A DNA stretch of 64,000 nucleotides from Euptelea pleiosperma (taxonomy: Eukaryota > Streptophyta > Magnoliopsida > Ranunculales > Eupteleaceae): the NCBI GenBank assembly GCA_035048495.1, contig CM068540.1, positions 11,268,829 through 11,332,828 on the forward strand. Reading direction: 5' to 3'. Shown in pieces: positions 34,284-45,974 of this stretch. Positions within the stretch are counted from its first letter, which is position 1. Each line of letters begins with the position of its first letter. The notes beneath the pieces are model-generated. The model had not been told where the DNA came from. It did not search any database and saw only the letters and a program-made list of their open reading frames with translations. Position numbers and translations under genes: made by a program.

Positions 34284-37200
34284 TGAAAGTAGGTTTTCTC
34301 CGCGTCGTTGGTTACGGAAACCCTAACTTCAACATATTTTTAATTGATCCGAGACATTTAACCTGTAAAATGGGTAATTTTGCACAGTGGCTCGTGTCGG
34401 ATGTCGATCCGCACTCGGAATTAGTCGGATTAGCGCGAATAAGAACAAAACTTACGGAATATCACAAGAAATAATAGATAAAAACAAACTTCATCATTCA
34501 GTGATCAAAATGTCTATTACAATGCTTGAATCGAACATAAAATAAAATAAGATAAACTAAAAAGCAGTTTTAAAGAAGAAAATTCTAGAGAGAGTTAGAG
34601 AGAGAAAATGAAGTGGAGAGAGAAAGTTAGAGAGAGATCTCTAGAGGGAGAAAAAGAGATCTAGAGAGAAATATGTAGAGAGAGAACCTCCTAAAAAAAA
34701 ACTAGAGAGAGAAACAAGAGATAGGGAGAGAAAGATAGAAAGAGAATCTAAAGAGGAGGAGAGAGAAAATGAAAAAGAAGAGAGAGAAAGTTACCGCTTA
34801 CCCACCATGAGGAATGATCGAGTAGATCCAACAATTTGGGGAGATGCAGGTGGTAGAAGGATGGTTCAATCCTTCCTACCTTCTCTTCTTCTTCTTCTAC
34901 TCTTTTTTTTTTTTTTTTTTTTGCCTTGCTGTTTTTCTTTTTCTTTTCGACAAGGAGGTTGCCGGAGATGCTGTGGTGGAACGGCTAGAGAGGTAGAAAC
35001 CCAGCAGCGTGGAGGAGTTATTCACCCCTAACGGTGAAGTAGATCACCGTCAAGAGGTGCGTTGAATGGATGCTGATGGTGAGGTAATGGAGTGGAGGTG
35101 GAAGGCAAACGGCCTGCAACTGATTGGCAAGGGTTTAGGTTAGGAAACAGGGAGTTGGTTGCAGGTTTCAAATGGCCGGAATGGACGGACTGGTGGAGTT
35201 GAACCAGTCCGTCGGAGGAAGGAGGCGGACTCCTTGTAGAACAAGAAGGAGAGGACGAAGAAGACAGGCAGAAGAGAAGAAGGAGAAAGAGGAGACGCGT
35301 TGGAACATGGGAGGAGAAGAGAGAGAGTAAGCAAGGGGAGAGAAGGACGTTGCTGCCCAAGAGAAGAGGCAGCACCGTTTTTTTTTTTTTTTTTTTTTTT
35401 TTTAGACGAGGTGTTGGATAGATGTTCGCCTCCGAAAGAATAAGGGGCAGAGGGTTTTGTGGGAGATGGCGAGAAGAGGAGAGAAGAGAGGAGGAGGTAA
35501 GCTGGTTGCTGTGTAGGTTTTCGGCGAGCTTCTCGCCGTAGAAGACGACCGGAGTTGCACCTGCAACTCCAGTGGAATTAAAGGAGAAGAAGAAGAAGAA
35601 GACTGAGGATAAGAAGAAGAAGAAAACGAAGAGGAAGAAGAAGAAAACGAAGAGGAAGAAGAAGGATAGGAGGAGAGGGGGAGATGCTCACCGTTGCCTG
35701 CTGTGAAGAGGACGGTGGTGGAGCTCAGTTTGCCGGCCGGAGTTGCAGACCTGCAACTCCAGCAAAAGAAGAAGCAAACGAAGAAGAAGAAGAAGAAGAA
35801 GAAGAAGAAGAAGAAGGAGATGAAGAAGAAGAAGAAGAAGGAGAAGAAGGAGAAGAAGAAGAAGAAGAAGAAGAAGAAGAAGAAGAAGAAGAAGAAGAGG
35901 GGGGCGTTCCACCAGCTCGCCGGCGATGGCACGCCGGAGGAGAAGAAGAAGGGGAAGGGGAAGAGGAGGAAAGGGTGTCTGAGCGGGGGGGGCAGAAGAA
36001 GAGCCAGCCGAAGGGTTTTTAACCCTCTCCTTAAGTAGAAACCGTGGGTTTCTAAACTTAGAAACTCACGGTTTCTAAAAGAAAATTTTTTATTATTATT
36101 ATTATTATTTTTTTTTTTTTTTATTTTTTTTTTTTGAACCAGGGGTTTTGCGGGCTTGGGCTCGAGGTTAATGGGCCGTTTGGCCATGACCACTAGGCCA
36201 AGAGCTGATGCCACGTGTTGGCCAGTGGTTGGCCGAGAGATGACGCCACGAGTCGGCCAGTGGTTGGCCAATGGGAACGCTAAAAATCGTGGGCCCAGAG
36301 TGCATCGGCCATGGGCCAGAAGGTAGGTGAGAATGATAGTGGGCCACTGGGCTCGATGGATGTGGGTTAGGGTGCGTTTGGTTGCCAGGGGAGAAAAATG
36401 CATTTTCCCCTTGAAATACCCATCAAGGAAAAATGTATTTTCCTTTCTTCGGAAATCGAGCTCTACGCTCTCAGCCACAATCAACCATCTGAGGCATTTC
36501 TCTACAATCAAACCTGCCTTAGGGACTGATATTTTACAATGGAGATCGGGTGGTTGATAGGATGGATGATCGACTGATCGGTAGCACGATCGGATGGTCG
36601 GATGCATAGAATTGATAGATCAGATGGCGATCTATAGAGATTCAACGGCCCGATAGAAGATCCAACGGTCAGAAAGCTAAGGGAGATGAGACAGAGCCAA
36701 TGAGCAGGAGTTCTGGGGTTAAGTCAATAGATTCGAGGACTGAGAAATGAAGAGAGAGAGAATAAGGAGAGATGAGAGAGAAAATATCATAAAAAGTATT
36801 GGCAGAGGGTCATGAACCCTGGTTTTCCATTGTTCTTCACTTGAGCTTTGCCAGTAGAGCAGGCCATCATTTGATGTGGCTTTAAATGCTTTGGTCCTTC
36901 TCTTGGTTATCAGCTCTCCCGCTCTCGTGGTTCCTTGGGCCAGCTCTTCGATCCCCTTGTTCAGCCCATAATAGGCTCATATCTTCTAGGCATAGCCTGT
37001 GGACTCTTTAAGCTTTGATAATGGGCTTTCATGATCCATGTGGGCCCATAAGTCTCGAGAATCATCCAATCAGGGTTTCCTGCGACAGAAGAAGCACGTA
37101 ATGAGACTTAATCAGAACGGCTTAATATCTAAACTTCTAAAAATGTGTTTAATGCATGCAAATATACCATTTCTTCCAGAAAAGTGTGTTCTACGCAATG

Positions 37201-37309
37201 AGATAGACTCTTACGTAGAAAAGTGGATAATTAGAGCAGTTTTACGTAGGAGAGTGCGATAATGCTAAAAGGATAATTGCTTAAAATAAGCGCTTTTGAG
37301 CGAATATCA
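34284..37309 (-). repeat. family A copy 2, 3' LTR (3026 bp)
   Basis: Hairpins at 35549-35572 and 35737-35761; a long (GAA)n tract at 35775-35899; a 19-bp inverted repeat (AGAAACCGTGGGTTTCTAA, one mismatch) at 36037-36076; TTA repeats near 36090-36108. The 401-residue minus frame across it is low-complexity LTR sequence, not a gene. Confidence 0.92.
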
Positions 37310-39253
37310 CAACCCCCAACCAGCATATTGCCAATCCTTGGCAATTAGTGCGAAGTAAATGAGCTTAAAAGGGCTCTGCACATGCTGCACACTTTTTCAT
37401 ATTAGCTCTGGGATAACCCCGTTCGTCAAATCATTGAATGGATGCAAAAATAGTTATATGCTAGCAAAGAGTTGGAAAGTTTTGGCAAGACTACAGACTG
37501 ATAATCATGACCCAGAATAGTCAGACTCTGCGTGTGTGTGTGCTCAACATTCTCATCATCCGACAGTAAAGATTTCTAGATCACCTCTAAATTTTTATGC
37601 CTCGACCTCAAATCTCACATGTTTAGCACTCAGAATAGAATCACACAAGAAGGGTTTTCTTCTTTTCTCTCAATTTATATGTGAGGAGATGTATTTAATA
37701 TAAAGAGGCAAAAGATCTCACATATGTTTTATTTGAAGGAAGGACTTCTTTAACAGAAGAAGATCTCATGATTGGAATACCACTTCACTCGGGAACGTTA
37801 GATTAAACTCTATAGCTTCTCCTTCTCCAATCTCCACATTTTATGATCGTGCTATCCTAGAATCAAGTAGGACTTTCCTGGGTTGTAATGAGGCTTAGGT
37901 CAGGTGTAGAAAAATAAAGGTATACAGGATTTCAAAGATCTTGAGAGGATATTTCTATTTTCTTGAATTTTTCCTGCGACGTAACACCATTATCTGGTTC
38001 TTTTTCCTTTTTTTGTATTTTTCTCTTTTTCTTGATATTTCTGAGACTGCTCAATTTCTTTTCACCTCTTTTCATACTTTCTTTCCATATTTTGTTTTCA
38101 GCTTGAACCACTTTATTTTCCTTTTGATTCTTCTTCTTTACTTTTCTTTTCACGGTACACCCATATCAGTTATTCTTTTGTTCATCTCAAAATAAGGGTA
38201 GACAGTCATGCTTCGTAGCTAGACTGGATTTTAGGTTGATGGGTTTACACAGAAAAGGCTTTTATAGAATGGCTCAAGGGGTTTCTAGTGAAGTATAATT
38301 CAGGTGAGTAAAAAGGCTGAATGGTTCAGAAAAATGGCCTAAATCATTTTCTAAGGTTTGCACTATCATGTATACTGTCTTGACTGGATACAGAGAAGGT
38401 TCTGTTGTAATAATCCAATTTTGATGTCGTTCCGAGTTTTATGATCGAAGCAAAAGATAATGAGATCTCTCAACGAATATTGCGGGCATGAAGAATAGTG
38501 AGTCATCCATTGACTCAGGATTATTGTATAACTCTCTGAAATGATTAAAGGCTCGAAAGCTCACTGGGTTAGGTCTCCACAATTCTTCTCACAGGATCTC
38601 TAGAGTTTCAAAACTTAGGATGACTCTGATGTTGATAGTGTACAATTGTGCCGAATCTGAGTTTTTCTAAGTTTTCAAACCTGCTGTAGTCACGCTTGAA
38701 TTGACTCAACGCTAACTTTAAACAAAAATTGACATCCTCAATACTGACTTAACGGAGGTTTTCAGCTAATCAAAGTCAGGGTATTTGACACATTTTTGAA
38801 ATTCTAGAAAACTTTTGGAGAACATCAGAAATCACCCAAAAAACTTTTTTTTTTTATCAAAATGAAGACATGAGTTTTGGTAAATACCCACCCCCAACCA
38901 AAATATAGCACCGTCCTCGGTGCTCATGACCGGGACATAAAATGATAACAAATCAGTGATGATGATGCAAAGATTCAGGAAGGATGTTACCAAGTCGGCA
39001 GAAACTCGACAGTGTGTGATACCTGATGATCGGAAGAATAAATGTACCTGCATTGCCAAAGATATAACAATAATCACAAATGCATGAGACTCATGTACTC
39101 TAGGAATACCGGAATTGCCTTTCCGAAAGCGCTAAGTTTTACGTCTTCAGCCAGACATGACGGGGGTATATCAAGTACCCCCAACCAGGATAAAACTCAT
39201 GGAGACTGAGTGAATCTACAGTCTTCCTGACACCTAAGGTGGAACGGAAACAA
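37310..39253 (-). other. family A copy 2 interior between ORF and 3' LTR
   Basis: No pol motifs. A lysine-rich minus ORF of 73 residues (37932-38153) is not preserved in copy 1. Next to the LTR the minus strand reads GGTTGGGGGTTG, a good polypurine tract (37310-37321). Confidence 0.8.
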
Positions 39254-41086
39254 TTATCCTATCCCTTGTCTAGGTATACCTGTGTAGAACAGGTCTTTCT
39301 CAGTGTAAATTGAGAGAAGGGCATTGAGCTCTCTGAGCAGACTGACAAAAGTACGGAGTTGATCTGGGAGGGATCGAAGCTTCTCAGTAAAGATTGAGAG
39401 GAGAGTAGGAGCGGTTTCTCTGAGCAGACCCGCAAAAACATTTAGTTCAGCGGGGAGGGATAGAAGCTTCTCAGTAAAGACTGAGAAGGGAGTAGTAGTG
39501 GGTTCTCTGACCGTGGTTAGCAGAGCCGCAAACTCATTGAGTTTTGCGGGAATGTATCTGAATGGAGCAGACTCCTGCAGATCAGTAATACCAGAAATGT
39601 TGGACTCCGAGATGAAGTCAGACTCACAGTGTTCATGACACTTGGATAATATATCTTCGGGAGAATCCTGAGTTAGACTCTCTACGGCACACGGGTCATC
39701 GAAAATATCGACGTAGGGTGACGGGTGAAAACTGTTGACCTCTTTCTCGATGTTTCCTGATGTGATAGGGATGTTCCAATCCCTGTACTCAATATGTTCC
39801 TCCTCGATAGGGATCGGTAGGTCCAGGACAGCGGGAGGCCCATTTTCTAGACATGGCTCATCAGTAGGAATGTCTGCATTCAGAGCAGAGAGAGAATTAT
39901 CAGAGATAGAGATGGGACTAAGTTCCTCTGTGCTTAGTCCAGAAGTTGGTGCTGTTAAGGGCACCAAAGATTGAGACTCGGGTTCATCACAATTGTTGCA
40001 CAATCCAAGGGAGGTGGGGAGGAACGGTAGATCTATGACAGCAGGGATCCTACGATCGAGACAAAACTCAGTGTCATGATGATCATCTTCAGGGTCCAGG
40101 TTAGAAGCAGCAATGGGAGAGTGAGAAATAGGTTGCTCTGAGGTAGGTTCAGGATGTGGTGCTTTTAAAGGCACCGAAGAAGGAAACACTGGCTCCTCAA
40201 TAGTCTGGCTCGATCTAGGGGTGGGTACAACTTCTATTTCTTCCTCACAATGGTGGTACTGGGTCCAATTGTGCGACTCCTCATTATAGACAGTGGCCAT
40301 ATCATTCTCCTCAGGATAGGCTATTGGTGGACTAGTGAAGTTGACTTCCTGTCTCTCATTTTCTAATTGAACGAGACGTTGCTCGAAGCTTTTCATAGAT
40401 TGCTGTTGTTGGTGCTCTAGCTGGGCAATGTACTTAGAGAGAAGGTCCTCTAGACCAGGGTTAGTAGCCAACGGAGGTAGTTCAACCAAGGGGAGCTGAG
40501 GTGCCACCTCTTGATTGTAGTCCGACTGGGTATGAAAGTTGTAAGGCAAAGTGGAGTCTGGGACTAGTTGCTGACTCTGAAAATCCTGAGGGGCCCACTG
40601 TTGATCAGAATAGTCATTCTGTGGATATGACGGGTACTGGGATTGCGAGTATTGCCAGTCATACTCTCCATTGGGTTGATGGAACCCGGAAGGATAATTA
40701 TCCTGCGGCAGTTGCTGCGAGAGGGTAGACTGTTCCCAACCAAAGTTATGGTGACTCCTATTATCCGGATAATAAGTGTTGTCATAGGAGGTCTGCATTG
40801 GAGATGGAAAGGTACAGACATCTTGCTGGATAGGAGGGTAATATCCTACAGACTGGGAATGGTGCACAGGTTGCTGGACCGCGGCACGAAGGGCAGAGAC
40901 TGAATTTTTAAGCACTTGGAGTATAGAATTGTACTCCGGATCTCGGTGATTATCATACTCTGTAGAAGTGTGCGCGACTGGAGTATCATGATGATACGCA
41001 GAATTGTCATACCATTGTTGAGAGTGATCACCTCGATTCTCACAGAAACTGTAGTAGGTCTCATACAGAGGCCGTTCATCTGCCAT
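39254..41086 (-). CDS. family A protein, 610 residues, gag-like N-half, intact
   Basis: Uninterrupted frame from MADERPLYET to RQGIG. Residues 1-200 are rich in Tyr, Gln, Ser and Pro. NTYYPDNRSHHNFGW (103-117) recalls the NTYNPGWRNHPNFSW motif after gag in Athila-type elements. Residues 211-247 (GLEDLLSKYI...MKSFEQRLVQLE) match the LEDLL...LE-QLxQLE coiled coil of the same gag region. Residues 250-500 are acidic and Pro/Ser-rich. Residues 514-600 hold three repeats of about 30 residues with consensus LPxxLxxFxxLLRE...SIFTEKL. No protease, RT or zinc knuckle is present. It may bind element RNA or interact with a helper gag; that is inference. The start is the first Met after the leader and is conserved in copy 1. 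Confidence 0.85.
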   Translation of the reverse strand: MADERPLYETYYSFCENRGDHSQQWYDNSAYHHDTPVAHTSTEYDNHRDPEYNSILQVLKNSVSALRAAVQQPVHHSQSVGYYPPIQQDVCTFPSPMQTSYDNTYYPDNRSHHNFGWEQSTLSQQLPQDNYPSGFHQPNGEYDWQYSQSQYPSYPQNDYSDQQWAPQDFQSQQLVPDSTLPYNFHTQSDYNQEVAPQLPLVELPPLATNPGLEDLLSKYIAQLEHQQQQSMKSFEQRLVQLENERQEVNFTSPPIAYPEENDMATVYNEESHNWTQYHHCEEEIEVVPTPRSSQTIEEPVFPSSVPLKAPHPEPTSEQPISHSPIAASNLDPEDDHHDTEFCLDRRIPAVIDLPFLPTSLGLCNNCDEPESQSLVPLTAPTSGLSTEELSPISISDNSLSALNADIPTDEPCLENGPPAVLDLPIPIEEEHIEYRDWNIPITSGNIEKEVNSFHPSPYVDIFDDPCAVESLTQDSPEDILSKCHEHCESDFISESNISGITDLQESAPFRYIPAKLNEFAALLTTVREPTTTPFSVFTEKLLSLPAELNVFAGLLRETAPTLLSIFTEKLRSLPDQLRTFVSLLRELNALLSIYTEKDLFYTGIPRQGIG

Positions 41087-42867
41087 TAGAGGCGATGGAG
41101 GGGTGCGGTGGACTAACTCTCAGATCGAGTCAGTAAAAGGTGAGGACAGGTCCAACTGGGCTTCTACTTGAAAAAGCAAGCCCAAGATTTGGCAAAAAGT
41201 TGCCAAAAGGAGATACTGGAGTGGTGATTCTAAATGATGACACCAAGCACAGATAATCCTATTCTAAACAATCAGGATATATGTTAGGCATTATCTTATT
41301 AGTTTTGGGGCTGGAGTAGATTATGACAGTGGGCGGACCACTGGTTTATCTCTTACCCGCCGGACTAACTGTATGCACTCAGAGGTTCTCACCAGGCTAC
41401 ACTCTTCAGAGCGAATCCTTTAGTACTAACTCTAGTCAACAACAAGGCAATCCGAAGCCTAGACAGACGTGCGGCACAATGGCTGTCTTAAGTACGTCCC
41501 AGACTAACCGGATTGGTCAAGTGTATAAGAAGAGTTTTCCCTCGGGTTAAGCTAGGGTTGGTGCGTGTTCCTAGTCCACACGCAACTAACCGCCGAATAG
41601 TCCAAGATGCCACGTCGAGCTCAGTGTACTTGAGTAGCAGGGACTTATGGGTGTGTTAGACAACAGGGACCCGCGCTCGTGGTCTTATTTCGATTGGATG
41701 TTAAGCGGGTTCGCTTTGTGTGGATTTTTCCTCGAACACCGGGCTAATTGGCTCTACTTCTTGATTCTTTTTATTATAGATGGATCCTGGGGAGCAATTT
41801 CAGCTGGAGTGATGAGGTGGGTGATGAAATCCCACCAGTTTCAATTTGGAGCTGGGTCTGCTCTCTTAGAGTTGATTGATTAACGGCCACGCCACGCAAG
41901 TCGAATAATATGTATGCGAAAGCAAATAGACAAGCGGCAATGATTCACCCAAATTGCTCTGTATCGCACTCAAGGCGAGGATAGAGACTTACCTCCCGTG
42001 GGCCACGCCACGGGGTCTCCTCCGTGGGTTAGAGAGGGGTATCCTAATGGGCTTGGGCCCGACTCCACCTCTTTGAGCTTTCGCTCTCTACCCACACTGG
42101 ATCGTGTTCCTGCAGAAAAGTTAGAGCGCACGGTCTAGGTATTCGGGATTCTATTTGGAAGATCCTTGCCTTTTTAGGGTTCACTGAACAAGCACTAGAT
42201 TTAGGCAAGTTTTTGAATTAGTTTCCAAATTCGAGATGGGTTAAAATTTAGGAATTCCCAGATTGGAAAATACTTAGATTGGAAAGTTTCCCAAACGGTG
42301 GAGATCTTCTAAGAAAGATTTGATTGCGAGATCCCTTATAATTTTGGAAAATTTCCCAAAATTGAAATTCTGCTAGATTTGGGATGTTTCCTTTTGCAGA
42401 CTTTTCCAAATTCGGAAGATTTCTAAAGATAGAAATTCTTCTAAAGAGGAAACTTCTAAGAGGGGAAACCCTAATTAAGCAGAGTTTCAAGATTTTGGAA
42501 TCTTTCCAAAAATCGCAAATCCTGGATTAGTGATTTCTAAAAATCTGCAGAATATAAAACCCTAATTTTTTTTGAATTTTGATTTTATTATTTTTTTGGT
42601 AATTTCGACTTAATCTAGGGTTTCTAAAAAACCCTAGAACAAGATCTAGCAGTTATTTGGAAAGCAGTAAAATTCCTAAATTATTACAAATTGCACTCGG
42701 CCTTCCGAGGCCTTAAAAATAGTAATTAAAAACTGCTAAAAATCACTAAAAACAAAAAATAGAAAGTTTCCCGAAAAGGTTGGGCTGTCCAAATTGAGCA
42801 GCTTTCCGCTTCAGCAACTTTCCAATTCTGTCTTTACGTCCTTTTTCGCACTCCCGAACACCCGAGC
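41087..42867 (-). other. family A copy 2 leader (PBS to ORF)
   Basis: About 1.8 kb, colinear with 23350-25159. Contains no ORF with recognisable domains. Confidence 0.7.
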
Positions 42868-42880
42868 GGTAGCGGCGCCA
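42868..42880 (-). other. primer-binding site, tRNA-Asp-like (family A copy 2)
   Basis: GGTAGCGGCGCCA differs at two positions from the tRNA-Asp 3' end GGCAACGGCGCCA. It is 2 nt from the LTR. Confidence 0.75.
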
Positions 42881-42882
42881 TT

Positions 42883-45854
42883 TGAAAGTAGGTTTTCTCC
42901 GCGTCGTTGGTTACGGAAACCCTAACTTCAACATATTTTTAATTGATCCGAGACATTTAACCTGTAAAATGGGTAATTTTGCACAGTGGCTCGTGTCGGA
43001 TGTCGATCCGCACTCGAAATTAGTCGGATTAGTGCGAATAAGAACAAAACTTACGGAATATCACAAGAAATAATAGATAAAAACAAACTTCATCATTCAG
43101 TGATCAAAATGTCTATTACAATGCTTGAATCGAACATAAAATAAAATAAGATAAACTAAAAAGCAGTTTTAAAGAAGAAAATTCTAGAGAGAGTTAGAGA
43201 GAGAAAATGAAGTGGAGAGAGAAAGTTAGAGAGAGATCTCTAGAGGGAGAAAAAGAGATCTAGAGAGAAATATGTAGAGAGAGAACCTCCTAAAAAAAAC
43301 TAGAGAGAGAAACAAGAGATAGGGAGAGAAAGATAGAAAGAGAATCTAAAGAGGAGGAGAGAGAAAATGAAAAAGAAGAGAGAGAAAGTTACCGCTTACC
43401 CACCATGAGGAATGATCGAGTAGATCCAACAATTTGGGGAGATGCAGGTGGTAGAAGGATGGTTCAATCCTTCCTACCTTCTCTTCTTCTTCTTCTACTC
43501 TTTTTTTTTTTTTTTTTTGCCTTGCTGTTTTTCTTTTTCTTTTCGACAAGGAGGTTGCCGGAGATGCTGTGGTGGAACGGCTAGAGAGGTAGAAACCCAG
43601 CAGCGTGGAGGAGTTGTTCACCCCTAACGGTGAAGTAGATCACCATCAAGAGGTGCGTTGAATGGATGCTGATGGTGAGGTAATGGAGTGGAGGTGGAAG
43701 GCAAACGGCCTGCAACTGATTGGCAAGGGTTTAGGTTAGGAAACAGGGAGTTGGTTGCAGGTTTCAAATGGCCGGAATGGACGGACTGGTGGAGTTGAAC
43801 CAGTCCGTCGGAGGAAGGAGGCGGACTCCTTGTAGAACAAGAAGGAGAGGACGAAGAAGACAGGCAGAAGAGAAGAAGGAGAAAGAGGAGACGCGTTGGA
43901 ACATGGGAGGAGAAGAGAGAGAGTAAGCAAGGGGAGAGAAGGACGTTGCTGCCCAAGAGAAGAGGCAGCACCATTTTTTTTCTTTTTTTTTTTTTTTTAG
44001 ACGAGGTGTTGGATAGATGTTCGCCTCCGAAAGAATAAGGGGCAGAGGGTTTTGTGGGAGATGGCGAGAAGAGGAGAGAAGAGAGGAGGCGGTAAGCTGG
44101 TTGCTGTGCAGGTTTCCGACGAGCTTCTCGCCGTAGAAGACGACCGGAGTTGCACCTGCAACTCCGGTGGAATTAAAGGAGAAGAAGAAGAAGAAAATGA
44201 AGAGGAAGAAGAAGAAAACGAAGAGGAAGAAGAAGGATAGGAGGAGAGGGGGAGATGCTCACCGTTGCCTGCTGTGAAGAGGACGGTGGTGGAGCTCAGT
44301 TCGCCGGCCGGAGTTGCAGACCTGCAACTCCAGCAAAAGAAGAAGCAAACGAAGAAGAAGAAGAAGAAGAAGAAGAAGAAGGAGAAGAAGAAGAAGAAGA
44401 AGAAGAAGAAGAAGAAGAAGAAGAAGAAGAAGAAGAAGAAGAAGAGGGGGGCGTTCCACCAGCTCGCCGGCGATGGCACGCCAGAGGAGAAGTAGAAGGG
44501 GAAGGGGAAGAGGAGGAAAGGGTGTCCGAGCGGGGGGGGCGGAAGAAGAGCCAGCCGAAGGGTTTTTAACCCTCTCCTTAAGTAGAAACCGTGGGTTTCT
44601 AAACTTAGAAACTCACGGTTTCTAAAAGAAATTTTTTTTATTATTATTATTATTATTTTTTTTTTTATTTTTTTATTTTTGAACCAGGGGTTTTGCGGGC
44701 TTGGGCTCGAGGTTAATGGGCCGTTTGGCCATGACCACTAGGCCAAGAGCTGATGCCACGTGTTGGCCAGTGGTTGGCCGAGAGATGACGCCACGAGTCG
44801 GCCAGTGGTTGGCCAATGGGAACGCTAAAAATCGTGGGCCCAGAGTGCATCGGCCATGGGCCAGAAGGTAGGTGAGAATGATAGTGGGCCACTGGGCTCG
44901 ATGGATGTGGGTTAGGGTGTGTTTGGTTGCCAGGGGAGAAAAATGCATTTTTCCCTTGAAATACCCATCAAGGAAAAATGTATTTTCCTTTCTTCGGAAA
45001 TCGAGCTCTACGCTCTCAGCCACAATCAACCATCTGAGGCATTTCTCTACAATCAAACCTGCCTTAGGGACTGATATTTTACAATGGAGATCGGGTGGTT
45101 GATAGGATGGATGATCGACTGATCGGTAGCACGATCGGATGGTCGGATGCATAGAATTGATAGATCAGATGGCGATCTATAGAGATTCAACGGCCCGATA
45201 GAAGATCCAACGGTCAGAAAGCTAAGGGAGATGAGACAGAGCCAATGAGCAGGAGTTCTGGGGTTAAGTCAATAGATTCGAGGACCGAGAAATGAAGAGA
45301 GAGAGAATAAGGAGAGATGAGAGAGAAAATATCATAAAAAGTATTGGCAGAGGGTCATGAACCCTGGTTTTCCATTGTTCTTTACTTGAGCTTTGCCAGT
45401 AGAGCAGGCCATCATTTGATGTGGCTTTAAATGCTTTGGTCCTTCTCTTGGTTATCAGCTCTCCCGCTCTCGTGGTTCCTTGGGCCAGCTCTTCGATCCC
45501 CTTGTTCAGCCCATAATAGGCTCATATCTTCTAGGCATAGCCTGTGGACTCTTTAAGCTTTGATAATGGGCTTTCATGATCCATGTGGGCCCACAAGTCT
45601 CGAGAATCATCCAATCAGGGTTTCCTGCGATAGAAGAAGCGCGTAATGAGACTTAATCAGAATGGCTTAATATCTAAACTTCTAAAAATGTGTTTAATGC
45701 ATGCAAATATACCATTTCGTCCAGAAAAGTGTGTTCTACGCAATGAGATAGACTCTTACGTAGAAAAGTGGATAATTAGAGCAGTTTTACGTAGGAGAGT
45801 GCGATAATGCTAAAAGGATAATTGCTTAAAATAAGCACTTTTGAGCGAATATCA
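42883..45854 (-). repeat. family A copy 2, 5' LTR (2972 bp)
   Basis: Near-identical to 34284-37309. Hairpins at 44144-44167 (perfect 11-bp arms, CC loop) and 44308-44332; (GAA)n at 44351-44444; 19-bp inverted repeat at 44583-44622. Length differences from the left LTR are mainly in the GAA and T tracts. Confidence 0.92.
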
Positions 45855-45974
45855 TTCTACGCAACACAAGAGACTCTTACATAGAAAAGTAGGTAAATAG
45901 AGTATTTTACGTAGGAGAATGCAATAACGCTAAAAGGATAATTGCTTAAAATAAGCACTTTTGAGCGAATATCA
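45855..45974 (-). repeat. end of the family A LTR begun at 31609
   Basis: After the TSD TTCTA the host LTR resumes with CGCAACACAAGAGACTC and ends GAGCGAATATCA at 45974. Confidence 0.88.

Larger units (their letters stand above)
34284..45854 (-). mobile_element. family A LTR element, copy 2 (11,571 bp), intact ORF, TSD TTCTA
   Basis: LTRs 34284-37309 and 42883-45854 look almost identical by eye, so the insertion is young. The duplication TTCTA (34279-34283, 45855-45859) shows it landed inside another family A LTR. The interior (37310-42882) has the PBS, leader, one uninterrupted ORF and a 3' region without pol. Its U3 differs from copy 1: about 430 bp (roughly 36120-36560) is unrelated to the GTCCACTAAATGGGG-type sequence of the other LTRs. 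Confidence 0.94.

Noticed and set aside
35402..36607. 401-residue minus-strand ORF
   Set aside because: Lies wholly inside a family A LTR; composed of GAA/TTC repeat translation plus U3 sequence; broken in the partner LTR (44673-45152 only).
37932..38153. Lysine-rich 73-residue minus ORF as a second family A protein
   Set aside because: Not open in copy 1 and composed of simple purine-rich sequence.
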